Shown piece after piece: positions 8,587 to 17,580 of a stretch of DNA of 64,000 bases. The position numbers and the translations under genes are program-made. Source of the DNA: Inquilinus ginsengisoli_A (GTDB taxonomy: Bacteria > Pseudomonadota > Alphaproteobacteria > DSM-16000 > Inquilinaceae); the NCBI RefSeq assembly GCF_031453975.1, contig NZ_JAVDPW010000019.1, positions 1 through 64,000 of the forward strand, given 5' to 3'. Position 1 is the stretch's first letter, and the number at the start of each line of letters is the position of its first letter. The notes under the pieces are model-generated. The model had not been told where the DNA came from. It searched no databases and saw only the letters and a program-made list of their open reading frames with translations.

Positions 8587-8727
8587 TCAGTCGAACGCCG
8601 CGAGGCGGCCGGACGGTTCGCCCGGCCCCTCGTCGTCGCGCATCGCCGCCGCGCCGCGCATGATCGTCGCGACCGGCCGGCCCATCCCCTCCATGCCCGC
8701 AAACGGCGTGCAGCCGCAAGGGGAGAC
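8587..8727 (-). pseudogene. remnant of a dihydroorotase-like amidohydrolase (C-terminal tail only)
   Basis: About 46 codons on the minus strand read CGCTPFAGMEGMGRPVATI, then MRGAAAMRDDEGPGEPSGR and AAFD, followed by a stop 16 bases before the transaminase start. The pattern C-G-x-T-P-F-x-G-M...G-x-P-V-A-T-I-x-R-G...M-R-D-x-E..G-E-P-x-G-R is the extreme C-terminus of dihydroorotase/allantoinase-type amidohydrolases. No metal-binding N-terminal part is present: upstream codons lose all resemblance near 8727. I read it as a decayed gene whose body was deleted. Confidence 0.55.
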
Positions 8728-9289
8728 GCTTCCGCCCTTCCCGATCCGCCGCCGACCGATCGCGAAGCGTATCGAGACCAAACCAAAAACTCCGCAGCCG
8801 CGCAGTGTTTCCGACCGCTTTGCCGCCGACTTCCGATACTGAAAGCGAAGCGGCACCGACAGATCCATAGCAATTAGCCCAAAATCGTGACACGAGATCC
8901 TCTCAAAAGTAGGATGAATCCTTCTTCCTTTTCGTGACGGTTTGTGTGTGATCTAAAGCAGCAACTGACTGGCTAGAATCGACTAGGGGGCGTTCTCGTT
9001 GCACGGAGAGTCTTCAGAGTCTGCCCTTGGATATCCGACAGCCGAAACCGCCTCGGGTCCGTTGACCCGTCCGGCGCAGCGCTGATTCGCCAAGGACCAT
9101 GCCAGAACGTGAACCATGGGTGGAGGTCGGCGCTTGCGGCTGACGAGGCGTTGCGGGGCCATATCGCCCCTGCTGGCCGAACAGCCGATCCGTCACAACG
9201 ACAATAAGAAATAATACCGCGCTCATGGATGCAGTCTTGCGAAAGCAAGAACCTCACCAATGAAGCCATCGAATCGGGGGAGCAAATAA
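8728..9289. other. 562-bp non-coding, relatively AT-rich stretch upstream of the RTX metalloprotease
   Basis: No convincing gene is seen on either strand; the open frames here are short and not protein-like. From about 8855 the composition becomes visibly richer in A and T than the neighbours. A short hairpin CTTGC-gaaa-GCAAG lies at 9236-9249, and GGGGGAG at 9276-9282 is the ribosome binding site of the protease. The stretch probably carries the protease promoter and may mark a recombination junction, given the amidohydrolase remnant at its left edge. Confidence 0.6.
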
Positions 9290-12200
9290 ATGTGCCTACT
9301 TTGTCAAATGGGGCAAAAACAAGATCATTCGACTGATAGCGCCGCGAACAACGGGCAATTGTTCGCGACGACCTTCAACCAAGCGCTCAATGACTGGCAG
9401 AACATCGACCAGACGCCGGACAATCCATACAACAAGGACACCGATTACGAGACCTTCCTCACCTATCTCGGGGCCCTGACCCGGCCGCTGACGCCCACAC
9501 AGGCGCAGGGCCCGATCGTGGTGAACGTCTCGGAGCTCGCCAATCATCCGGACTACATGGCAGCAGCCATCGGGGCGCTGCAGATGTGGTCGACGGTGAC
9601 GCCGCTCGAGTTCACCATCGTGACCGACAGGCCATACAACCGGAACACCGATTATCTCCAGGTCGTCAGCCCGGAGGTCGGGGAAGCGAATGACGGCAGC
9701 GCCTTCTCCTCGGGCCGCTTCGTCAATGTCGGCCAGCGGTTTCACGACACCGAGCCGAACAAGACCGAGCCGGGCGGCTATATCTTCAACACCTTCATCC
9801 ATGAGTTCGGCCATGAATTCGGGCTGAACCATCCCGGATTCTACAATTACGGCGGCCCCGGCGGCCCGCAGATCACCTACCTCAACGATGCGAAGTGGGT
9901 CTACGACCAGCAGCAGTACTCGGTGATGTCGTATTTCGACAACATCGACGCCGGCGGAGCCGACGCGTGGACGAACACCACGCCCGGGATCGCGGATATC
10001 GAGGCGGTCATCCGCCACTATTTCTCGACCGTCACGGGCAACGTGCGGACCTATCAGGACATCCAGCTCAACACCGGCAACGACGTCTACGGCTTCGGCA
10101 GCACCAAGCTGGGCTACGCGCTGACGGCGACCGGGCCAGGCCGCGACATCGGCTTCGTGATCCATGACACCGGCGGCGTCGACACGGTCGACTTCTCGGG
10201 GTCGACCACCAGCACGATCCTGGATCTGCGCGAAGGCCGCTTCTCCAGCGTCAACGGCCACAGCAACAACGTCGCCATCTTCGACGGCCACAACCAGGAC
10301 GCGACCCAGTACTACATCGAAAAGGGCATCGGCAGCGCGTTCGACGACATCATCCTGGGCAATGACGGCGCCAATCAGCTGATTGCCGGCGACGGCAACG
10401 ACAAGGCGGCCGGCTTCCTCGGCAACGACACGATCGACGGCGGCAACGGCGCGGACGAGATCCATGGCGGCGCCGGCGACGACCTGATCATCGGCGGCGC
10501 CGACACCAATGACAGCCGCGACCGCAACAACACCCTGCCGATCATCACCGGCCCCGATACCAACGACGGCAATGACCAGCTGTTCGGCGAGGACGGCAAC
10601 GACACCATCAATGGCGGCGCCGGCGACGACGTCATCGACGGTGGTGCCGGCGACGACCTCATGCGCGGCATGGCCGGCGTCGACATCTTCCGCGGCGGCG
10701 ACGGCAGCGACACGGTCGACTTCAGCCTGGAAAGCCCGTTCCAGCTGCTGGTCAACCTGGTCACCAATGAAGCCCAGGGCGGCACGGCGTCCGGCGACAC
10801 CTTCTTCAGCGTCGAGAATCTGATCGGGTCGGACGACCGCATCGACCGCTTCATCGGCAATGACGCGGCCAACCACTTCGACGGCCTGGGCGGCGGCGAC
10901 GTCTTCAACGGCGGTAACGGCGACGATGTCCTCGACGGCGCGCGTGACGGCGACGTCCTGCGCGGCGATGCCGGGAATGACCGCCTGATCGGCGGCGCCG
11001 GCGCGGATTACCTGGACGGCGGCGACGGCATCGACACGGCCGACTACACGGTCGACGAGCATCAGCCGATGTTCGGCCCGCCCCGGACCCCGAGCACCGA
11101 AGGCGTGACCGTCAACCTCGCACTCGGCACCGCCAGCGGCGGCGATGGCGAGGGCGACACCACCACCACCCACCAGTTCGACCAGCTGGTGAACATCGAG
11201 AACGTGATCGGCTCGAAATACGCCGACACCCTGATCGGCAATGCCGGCGTCAACGTCCTGACGGGCGCCGCGGGCAATGACACGCTATCCGGGGGCGGCG
11301 GGGCGGACACGCTTGATGGCGGCGACGGCATCGACGTGGCGGCCTACTACGGCAGCGCGGTCGGGGTCGTCGTCGATCTCGCCGTGCCGGGCTCGCATCC
11401 GGAGACCTATGTGTCGATCGAGGGCCTTGCCGGGTCCGCGTTCGGCGATACCCTGACCGGCGATACCGGCGACAACAACCTTGTCGGCCAGGGCGGCGAC
11501 GACACCCTGAAAGGCGGGGCCGGAAACGATACGCTGGATGGCGATTTCATTCCCTTCCCGGTCACCGGCGTCGGCCTGGGCAACAGCTACACCACGCTGC
11601 CGGCCGGGACGACGAACAACTCCATCGCCACCGCCGTCGACCTGAGCAGCAAGTTCTCGTTCCTGGCCGATCCCGACATCGGGGATGCGACCACCCTGGC
11701 GCATTCGACGGTCAACGCCACCGGCAACGGCCAGGGCGGCTTCTACAGGGTGAACCTGAACGCGGGAACGGTCCTCACCGCCGACATCGACCACACCTCG
11801 GACCTGCTGGACGACAGCTTCATCCGGATCATCCGGCCCGATGGCACCACCGTCGCCCTCAACGACGACGGCGGCAACGACCCCGGCTCCGACCGCCGGA
11901 CGGACTCGCTGGTCACCACCAAGGTCACGGAGACCGGGACCTACTACATCGTGGTCGGGCATTACGACAACGACCTGGGCGATGTGGTCGACACCGTTCC
12001 CAACGGCGCGACCTATGAGCTGAACGTTTCGGTGACGCCGCCCACTCCGACAGCGCCGAACATCGGCGTGGCCGGGAACGACACGCTCGACGGCGGCGCC
12101 GGCATCGACACCCTGCTGGGCCGCGCCGGCGACGACATCCTCCTCGGCGGTGCCGGGGCGGACCACCTGGACGGCGGTGCCGGCGCGGACACGGCCTCGT

Positions 12201-13018
12201 ATGCCGGAAGCGGCGGCGCGGTCACGGTCAGCCTGATCACCGGCAGCGCCACCGGCGGCGACGCCCAGGGCGACATCCTGGTGTCGATCGAGAACCTCCA
12301 GGGGTCGGGGCTGGACGACACCCTGACCGGCAATGGCGGGGCCAATACCCTGATCGGCGGCGCCGGCAACGACACGCTCGATGGCAGCGTCGGTGTCGAC
12401 ACGCTGATCGGCGGGGCAGGCAACGACACCTACCACGTCGACAATTCGGCGGATAAGATCCAGGAACTGGCGGGCGAAGGCACCGACTCCGTCGTGTCGT
12501 CGCGCAGCTACGCGCTGGGCGACAACGTCGAGGACCTGACCCTCGTCCAGGGGTCGGGCAGCAACGTCAACGGCAATGCCTTGGCCAACCATCTGACCGG
12601 CAACGAGGTCGCCAACATCCTCGTCGGCATGGCCGGGAACGATGTGCTCGACGGCAAGGCCGGCAACGACCAGATGGATGGAGGCGACGGCACCGACACC
12701 CTGACCGGCGGCGCCGGCAACGACATCTTCTACTTCCAGGCGGCAAGGCAAAGCGTGGTCGGGAACGGCCGGGACGTCATCACCGACTTCACCCACGGCC
12801 AGGACCACATCGACCTGCACTTCATCGATGCGGACACCAAGGCGGCGGGTGACCAGGCATTCTCGTTCATCGGCGGCAGCGCGTTCACCGGGGTCGCCGG
12901 TCAGCTGCGCTTCGCCGGCGGGGTGCTGAGCGGCGACGTCGATGGCGATGGAAAGGCCGATTTCGAAGTCGGCGTACCAGGGGTCGCCAGCCTGGCGGTG
13001 GCTGATTTCGTGCTCTGA
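9290..13018 (+). CDS. secreted serralysin-like RTX metalloprotease (peptidase M10 family) with an inserted PPC-like domain
   Basis: A 1242-residue protein. The zinc site HEFGHEFGLNHP (H171, E172, H175, H181) is followed by the Met-turn YSVMSYF (M213), the arrangement of serralysins. From about residue 346 many glycine- and aspartate-rich nonapeptides (GGxGxDxLx) form calcium-binding beta-rolls. They are interrupted at about 764-914 by a non-RTX segment (GGFYRVNLNAGTVLTADI ... ETGTYYIVVGHYDND) resembling a bacterial pre-peptidase C-terminal (PPC) domain. The end, VITDFTHGQDHIDL ... LAVADFVL, is an M10-C/type I secretion signal. There is no N-terminal signal peptide, and the protein begins MCLLC. 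Type I export genes are not adjacent. Most likely an extracellular protease; substrate unknown. Confidence 0.88.
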   Translation: MCLLCQMGQKQDHSTDSAANNGQLFATTFNQALNDWQNIDQTPDNPYNKDTDYETFLTYLGALTRPLTPTQAQGPIVVNVSELANHPDYMAAAIGALQMWSTVTPLEFTIVTDRPYNRNTDYLQVVSPEVGEANDGSAFSSGRFVNVGQRFHDTEPNKTEPGGYIFNTFIHEFGHEFGLNHPGFYNYGGPGGPQITYLNDAKWVYDQQQYSVMSYFDNIDAGGADAWTNTTPGIADIEAVIRHYFSTVTGNVRTYQDIQLNTGNDVYGFGSTKLGYALTATGPGRDIGFVIHDTGGVDTVDFSGSTTSTILDLREGRFSSVNGHSNNVAIFDGHNQDATQYYIEKGIGSAFDDIILGNDGANQLIAGDGNDKAAGFLGNDTIDGGNGADEIHGGAGDDLIIGGADTNDSRDRNNTLPIITGPDTNDGNDQLFGEDGNDTINGGAGDDVIDGGAGDDLMRGMAGVDIFRGGDGSDTVDFSLESPFQLLVNLVTNEAQGGTASGDTFFSVENLIGSDDRIDRFIGNDAANHFDGLGGGDVFNGGNGDDVLDGARDGDVLRGDAGNDRLIGGAGADYLDGGDGIDTADYTVDEHQPMFGPPRTPSTEGVTVNLALGTASGGDGEGDTTTTHQFDQLVNIENVIGSKYADTLIGNAGVNVLTGAAGNDTLSGGGGADTLDGGDGIDVAAYYGSAVGVVVDLAVPGSHPETYVSIEGLAGSAFGDTLTGDTGDNNLVGQGGDDTLKGGAGNDTLDGDFIPFPVTGVGLGNSYTTLPAGTTNNSIATAVDLSSKFSFLADPDIGDATTLAHSTVNATGNGQGGFYRVNLNAGTVLTADIDHTSDLLDDSFIRIIRPDGTTVALNDDGGNDPGSDRRTDSLVTTKVTETGTYYIVVGHYDNDLGDVVDTVPNGATYELNVSVTPPTPTAPNIGVAGNDTLDGGAGIDTLLGRAGDDILLGGAGADHLDGGAGADTASYAGSGGAVTVSLITGSATGGDAQGDILVSIENLQGSGLDDTLTGNGGANTLIGGAGNDTLDGSVGVDTLIGGAGNDTYHVDNSADKIQELAGEGTDSVVSSRSYALGDNVEDLTLVQGSGSNVNGNALANHLTGNEVANILVGMAGNDVLDGKAGNDQMDGGDGTDTLTGGAGNDIFYFQAARQSVVGNGRDVITDFTHGQDHIDLHFIDADTKAAGDQAFSFIGGSAFTGVAGQLRFAGGVLSGDVDGDGKADFEVGVPGVASLAVADFVL

Positions 13019-13033
13019 TCCGGCACTAGTGGA

Positions 13034-13067
13034 CCGCCCGGCCCCGGTGGGGCCGGGCGGCATCTTT
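13034..13067 (+). terminator. Rho-independent terminator after the RTX metalloprotease
   Basis: CCGCCCGGCCCC (13034-13045) and GGGGCCGGGCGG (13049-13060) form a perfect 12-bp stem with a 3-base loop, followed by CATCTTT. It lies 16 bases after the stop codon. The T-run is short but the stem is very strong. Confidence 0.8.
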
Positions 13068-13172
13068 CGACTATCGAATGGTCGCGGCCGCTTGTGGCGA
13101 ACCGCGCCCCATGATTGGTCCGGAGGCCGTCGTAGCACGAGGCCCTTGACCACGGCATCCGCGCGGGCCATC

Positions 13173-13196
13173 CTGAAAATCTGTTCAGTCACTGAA
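13173..13196. promoter_or_regulatory. candidate operator in front of the SorC-family regulator and polyol cluster
   Basis: TTCAGT-C-ACTGAA (13184-13196) is a perfect palindrome, and a third half-site CTGAA lies at 13173-13177, giving CTGAA/TTCAG/CTGAA phased at about 10 bases. The cluster ends 27 bp before the regulator start. The likely ligand is the SorC-type protein encoded next to it (autoregulation and control of the whole cluster); this is inference from position and symmetry. Confidence 0.45.
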
Positions 13197-13222
13197 AAAA
13201 ATTACAGGACTGTCGACACGGG

Positions 13223-14203
13223 ATGGACGACCAAGTCAGCCTCGCCACGCGCGCCGCGTGGCTGTCCTATGTCCGCCGCCTGACGCAGGGCGAGATCGCG
13301 GACCGGCTGGGCGTGTCGCGGGTCAAGGTCCATCGCCTGATCTCGCTGGCCGAGGAGCTGGGGCTGGTCAGCGTCCACATCGCCGGCCGCCCGGCCGAAT
13401 GCCTGAAGCTGGAGGACGGGCTGATCGACCGCTTCGGCCTGGGCTTCTGCCGCGTGGTCCCGGCGATCGACGTGGACGACCAGCCCTTCGAGGCCCTGGG
13501 GGCCGAGGGCGCCGCCTACCTCTCCCGCTATCTCGAGACCTCCGGCGCCAAGGTCATCGGCGTCAGCCACGGCCGCACCCTGGCCGCCCTGGTCAACCGC
13601 CTGCCCCGGATCGCGGCGCCCGACGCGAAGTTCGTCTCGCTGCTGGGCAGCCTGACCCGCAAATCCTCCGCCAACCCGTTCGACGTGGTGCAGCGCCTGG
13701 CCGACAAGACCGGCGGCGAGGGCTATTTCATGCCGGTGCCGATGGCCGCCGACAGCCTGGGCGACAAGGCGGTGATGCTGTCGCAGAAAAGCGTTCAGGC
13801 GGTGCTGGCCCTGGCCCACCAATCCACCCTGTGCCTGGTCGGCGTCGGCGAGCTGGGGTCCCAGGCACATATGCTGCAGACCGGGGTGCTGACCCGCGCC
13901 GACTATGACGACCTGCGCGCCGCCGGCGCGGTCGGCGACCTGGCCGGGCAGTTCCTGGACGGGGACGGCCGCCGCGTCGCCTCCGAGGTCAACGACCGCG
14001 CCTTGAGCGTCGGGCTGGACGATCTGCGTGGGCGGAAAGTCGTCGCCATCGCCGGCGGCGCGGTCAAGGCCGACGCCATCACCGCCGCGCTGATGAGCGG
14101 GGTGGTGACCGATTTGATCATCGACGAATCCGCGGCGGTGGCGATGGCCGCGCGCCGCGGGGCCCGGCCACCGCAACGGCAGGGTCAACGCGAGACCAGC
14201 TGA
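13223..14203 (+). CDS. SorC/DeoR-type sugar-binding transcriptional regulator
   Basis: A 326-residue regulator. The N-terminal helix-turn-helix (about 9-45) reads AAWLSYVRRLTQGEIADRLG then VSRVKVHRLI. The C-terminal sugar-binding domain has SHGRTLAALVNRLP near residue 115 and the phosphosugar-isomerase-like end KVVAIAGGAVKADAI. This is the architecture of SorC, EryD and related repressors, which sense phosphorylated sugars or polyols. It heads a same-strand cluster with a 30-bp gap to the binding-protein gene, so it is the obvious local regulator. Erythritol-locus EryD belongs to the same family, in keeping with the EryA-like kinase downstream. Confidence 0.88.
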   Translation: MDDQVSLATRAAWLSYVRRLTQGEIADRLGVSRVKVHRLISLAEELGLVSVHIAGRPAECLKLEDGLIDRFGLGFCRVVPAIDVDDQPFEALGAEGAAYLSRYLETSGAKVIGVSHGRTLAALVNRLPRIAAPDAKFVSLLGSLTRKSSANPFDVVQRLADKTGGEGYFMPVPMAADSLGDKAVMLSQKSVQAVLALAHQSTLCLVGVGELGSQAHMLQTGVLTRADYDDLRAAGAVGDLAGQFLDGDGRRVASEVNDRALSVGLDDLRGRKVVAIAGGAVKADAITAALMSGVVTDLIIDESAAVAMAARRGARPPQRQGQRETS

Positions 14204-14233
14204 CAACCAGAAACATCGAGGGAGGAACCAGTG

Positions 14234-15670
14234 ATGAAACGCACGACCGATCTCTTTGACGCCCATGTCGCCGGCCGCTTGTCGCGGCGGGAATTGATGA
14301 CCGGTGCCGCCAAGCTGGGCCTTGGCGCCACCGCGGCCGGCTTCATGCTGAACCAGGCCGGCACCCGGGCGCTGGCCGCCGGCGGGCCAGACTTCAAGAA
14401 GTTCTCGGGCAAGAAGATCAGCCTGCTCCTGAACAAGCATCCCTACACGGATGCGATGATCGCCAACCTCGACAACTTCAAGGCCCTGACCGGGCTGGAC
14501 GTCAGCTACGACGTGTTCCCGGAGGACGTCTATTTCGACAAGGTCACCGCCACCCTGTCGAGCAAGTCGCCGCAATACGACGTGTTCATGACCGGCGCCT
14601 ACCAGACTTGGCAGTACGGCCCGGCCGGCTGGCTGGCCGACATGAACCAGTACATCAAGAACCCGGAGCTGACAGCCCCCGCCTACAATTGGGACGACGT
14701 GCTTCCCGGCCTGCGCGCCTCCACCGCCTGGTCGGGCGTGCCGGGCCAGCCGCTGGGCGGCGACGGCGCCAAGCAATGGGCGGTGCCCTGGGGCTTCGAG
14801 CTGAACAGCGTCGCCTACAACAAGCGGATCTTCGACGCCGCCGGCATGAAGCCGCCGAAGGATCTGCCGGAGATGGTCGACCAGGCCGGCAAGCTGAGCG
14901 GGCTGAACCAGGGCTTCTATGGCGTCGGCGTCCGCGGCAGCCGCAGCTGGGCGACGATCCACCCCGGCTACCTCTCCGGCCTGACCAACTATGGCGGCAA
15001 GGATTTCGACACCACCGGCGGCAAGCTGAAGGCGGCGATGAACAGCGCCGAGGCCAAGGAGTTCACCAAGCTGTGGATCGAGATGATCCAGAAGGGCGGG
15101 CCGAAGAACTGGACCACCTACACCTGGTACGAGGTCGGCAACGACCTCGGCGCCGGCGCCTCGGCCATGATCTTCGACGCCGACATCCTGGGCTATTTCC
15201 AGAACAAGGGGACGAAGGAGGCCGGCAACATCGCCTACCACCCCTTCACCGCCAAGCCCGGCGCCGCGGCCCCGACGCCGAATGTCTGGATCTGGTCGCT
15301 GGCGATGAGCGCGTTCTCCCAAGCGCCCGACGCGGGCTGGTACTTCGTGCAATGGGCCAGCGGCACCGAGCACACGACCTTCGGCGCCACCAAGGCCGAC
15401 CTGGTCAACCCCGTCCGCCAGTCGGTCTGGGACAATGCCGACTTCCACAAGCGGCTGGAGGGCTATTCCGGCTATCTCGACCAGTACAAGGCCTCGGCCG
15501 CCGGGTCGAAGATCTACTTCACGCCGCAGCCGCTGTTCTTCAACCTGACCACGGAATGGGCGGCCAGCCTGCAGAAGATGTACGCCAAGGAGATTCCGGT
15601 CGATGAGGGGCTGGACCAGCTGGCCGAGTTCATCGACCAGCAGCTGAAGGATGCCGGCCTGGCCGACTGA
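14234..15670 (+). CDS. ABC transporter extracellular solute-binding protein (sugar/polyol type)
   Basis: A 478-residue family 1 type periplasmic binding protein. The N-terminus carries a twin-arginine-like leader (LSRRELMTGAAKLGLGATAAG) and the mature part begins near AAGGPDFKKF. It captures the substrate for the permeases and ATPases encoded next. ATG 14234 was preferred over GTG 14231: GGAGGA ends 7 bases upstream. Two strong hairpins follow the gene, which may raise its mRNA level relative to the membrane genes. The ligand cannot be read from sequence; the enzymes downstream suggest a polyol. Confidence 0.88.
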   Translation: MKRTTDLFDAHVAGRLSRRELMTGAAKLGLGATAAGFMLNQAGTRALAAGGPDFKKFSGKKISLLLNKHPYTDAMIANLDNFKALTGLDVSYDVFPEDVYFDKVTATLSSKSPQYDVFMTGAYQTWQYGPAGWLADMNQYIKNPELTAPAYNWDDVLPGLRASTAWSGVPGQPLGGDGAKQWAVPWGFELNSVAYNKRIFDAAGMKPPKDLPEMVDQAGKLSGLNQGFYGVGVRGSRSWATIHPGYLSGLTNYGGKDFDTTGGKLKAAMNSAEAKEFTKLWIEMIQKGGPKNWTTYTWYEVGNDLGAGASAMIFDADILGYFQNKGTKEAGNIAYHPFTAKPGAAAPTPNVWIWSLAMSAFSQAPDAGWYFVQWASGTEHTTFGATKADLVNPVRQSVWDNADFHKRLEGYSGYLDQYKASAAGSKIYFTPQPLFFNLTTEWAASLQKMYAKEIPVDEGLDQLAEFIDQQLKDAGLAD

Positions 15671-15684
15671 CGCCCCTCCCTCCC

Positions 15685-15763
15685 CGCGGATCCGGCCCCC
15701 AGCGGATCCGCGCTGGAGACCCCGCCCCCGTCCGACCGCATTCCCCGGACGGGGGCGGGGTTT
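15685..15763 (+). other. two tandem hairpins between binding-protein and permease genes
   Basis: Hairpin 1: CGCGGATCC (15685-15693) pairs with GGATCCGCG (15704-15712). Hairpin 2: ACCCCGCCCCCGTCCG (15719-15734) pairs perfectly with CGGACGGGGGCGGGGT (15746-15761), followed by only TT. Inside an operon such structures usually act as a 3' mRNA stabiliser or a partial terminator that lets the binding protein be made in excess. Which of the two applies cannot be seen here. Confidence 0.7.
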
Positions 15764-15793
15764 CCGCGAAGGCTCCGAGAAAGGATCCCGATC

Positions 15794-16717
15794 GTGGCCA
15801 CGATCGCCGCCGACACTGCGACCCGACCCCGCCGACGCGCCGGCCCCGGCCTGCTGCCCTATCTGCTGAGCCTGCCGGCGCTGCTGGTGACGATCGGGAT
15901 CCTGATCCCGTTCGGTACTGCGGTGTACTATTCGCTGCAGCGCTACAACCTGGCCTTCCCGGCCGGGCGCAAGATGATCTGGCTCGACAACTTCATCGCC
16001 CTGTTCGGCGACGGACGGTTCTGGGGCACCATCCAGGCGTCGCTGACCTACACCGTGCTGACCGTGGGCGTGCAGCTGCTGCTGGGCCTCGGCATCGCGC
16101 TGCTGCTGGTGCGGCGCAGCCTGATCAACAACCTGATGAGCGTGCTGCTGATCCTGCCGCTGATGGTGGCGCCGGCGATCGCCAGCCTGATGTGGAAGCT
16201 GATGACCAACCCGAATTTCGGGATCCTCAGCTATTTCGTGAACAGCCTCGGCTTCACCGATTTCCGTTGGGCGTCAGACCCGGCCAGCGCGATGTTCACC
16301 GTGGTGCTGGTCGACACCTGGGTCTACACGCCCTTCATCGCCATCCTGCTGCTGGCCGGCCTGCGCGCCCTGCCGCGCCAGCCCTTCGAGGCGGCGGAGC
16401 TGGACGGCGTGCCGCGCAGCTTCGTGTTCTTCCGCATCACCCTGCCGATGCTGCTGCCCTACATCCTGACCGCCAGCCTGTTCCGCATGCTGGACAGCAT
16501 CCAGCAGTTCGACATCGTCTACGCCATGACCCAGGGCGGCCCGGGCGACCGGCTGATGCTGTTCCAGATCCGCGCCTATCTCGAGGCCTTCACCTTCACC
16601 AATATCGGCCGGTCGGCCGCGATCCTGATGGTGCTGTGGGCGATCACCTTCGCGCTCAGCAACGTCTTCATCAAGCAATGGCTCCGGCTGCGCGCCCGCG
16701 CGCATGGCCGGGCCTGA
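15794..16717 (+). CDS. ABC sugar/polyol transporter permease (MalF-type)
   Basis: A 307-residue inner-membrane permease with six predicted membrane segments, starting with LLPYLLSLPALLVTIGILIP. The cytoplasmic EAA loop is EAAELDGVPRSFVFFRITLP (about residues 199-218), which docks the ATPase. The start is GTG 15794, preceded by GAAAGGA. It pairs with the permease that follows after 12 bases. Confidence 0.88.
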   Translation: MATIAADTATRPRRRAGPGLLPYLLSLPALLVTIGILIPFGTAVYYSLQRYNLAFPAGRKMIWLDNFIALFGDGRFWGTIQASLTYTVLTVGVQLLLGLGIALLLVRRSLINNLMSVLLILPLMVAPAIASLMWKLMTNPNFGILSYFVNSLGFTDFRWASDPASAMFTVVLVDTWVYTPFIAILLLAGLRALPRQPFEAAELDGVPRSFVFFRITLPMLLPYILTASLFRMLDSIQQFDIVYAMTQGGPGDRLMLFQIRAYLEAFTFTNIGRSAAILMVLWAITFALSNVFIKQWLRLRARAHGRA

Positions 16718-16729
16718 CGGGAGGATGCG

Positions 16730-17575
16730 ATGAGTTTCGGCCGGATCCTCCGCGGCATCCTCCTGACCCTGGTGGGGCTGTTCTTCCTGTTCCCGCTGGT
16801 CTGGGTCGGGCTGATGTCGTTCATGACCAATGCCGACATCCTGCGCAGCCCGCCCAGCATCATCTTCAGCCCGACGCTGGAGAACTACGCGGCGCTGGTC
16901 GCCGGCGAGCTGTCGACCAATGTCGGGGCGCTGAAGATCGACTACATGCAGAACCTGCTGAACAGCCTGATCCTCAGCGCCGGCTCGGTCGTGCTGTCGC
17001 TGCTGCTCGGCGTGCCGGCGGCCTATGCCTTCGCCCGGTTCAAGTTCCGGCTGGGCGAGAACATGGCCTTCACCATGCTGTCCTTCCGCTTCGCACCGCC
17101 GCTGCTGGTGCTGCTGCCGCTGCAGCTGTATTTCCAGGACCTCGGCCTCAGCGACACCTATATCGGGCTGATCTGGGTGTACCAGCTGATCACCCTGCCG
17201 CTGATCCTGTGGATCGTGCGCGGCTATTTCGAGGACATCAGCGAGGATATCGAGAACGCCTACCGGCTGGACGGCCATTCCTGGCTGCGCACCTTCCTGA
17301 AGATCGCGGTGCCGCTGGCCCGGCCCGGCATCGCCGCCGCCGGCCTGCTGGCCTTCATCTTCGCCTGGAACAACTTCATCTTCGCGCTGATCCTGGGGTC
17401 GAGCTCGATCCAGCCGGTCACGGTCGGGGCGCTGGCCTTCATCACCGCGTCGGGCATCAATTACGGCCAGATCGCCGCGGCGCTGGTGCTGTCGATCCTG
17501 CCGACCCTGGCCCTGGCGCTCTACGCCCAGCGCTATCTGGTCGAGGGCCTCAGCCTCGGCGCCGTGAAGGGGTGA
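16730..17575 (+). CDS. ABC sugar/polyol transporter permease (MalG-type)
   Basis: A 281-residue permease with six membrane segments and a MalG-type EAA loop (IENAYRLDGHSWLRTFLKIA). The canonical alanines of EAA are partly replaced (ENAYRLDG). It ends GLSLGAVKG, the usual C-terminus of this family. It follows the partner permease by 12 bases and precedes the first ATPase by 5. Together the two form the transmembrane channel of the importer. Confidence 0.88.
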   Translation: MSFGRILRGILLTLVGLFFLFPLVWVGLMSFMTNADILRSPPSIIFSPTLENYAALVAGELSTNVGALKIDYMQNLLNSLILSAGSVVLSLLLGVPAAYAFARFKFRLGENMAFTMLSFRFAPPLLVLLPLQLYFQDLGLSDTYIGLIWVYQLITLPLILWIVRGYFEDISEDIENAYRLDGHSWLRTFLKIAVPLARPGIAAAGLLAFIFAWNNFIFALILGSSSIQPVTVGALAFITASGINYGQIAAALVLSILPTLALALYAQRYLVEGLSLGAVKG

Positions 17576-17580
17576 CGGAT

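Noticed and set aside
10327..12720. Tandem DNA repeat array
   Set aside because: The periodicity comes from RTX nonapeptide codons in one frame; the units vary too much at the DNA level to be a separate repeat locus or CRISPR.
9296..13192. Long minus-strand frames (625 and 635 codons) opposite the RTX protein
   Set aside because: They mirror the repetitive Gly-Asp codons of the RTX repeats as Val/Ala/Asp-rich text and show no protein family.
16192..17580. N-terminal extension of the first ATPase
   Set aside because: The frame is open back to 16192 but overlaps two well-supported permease genes; similarity starts at ATG 17581.
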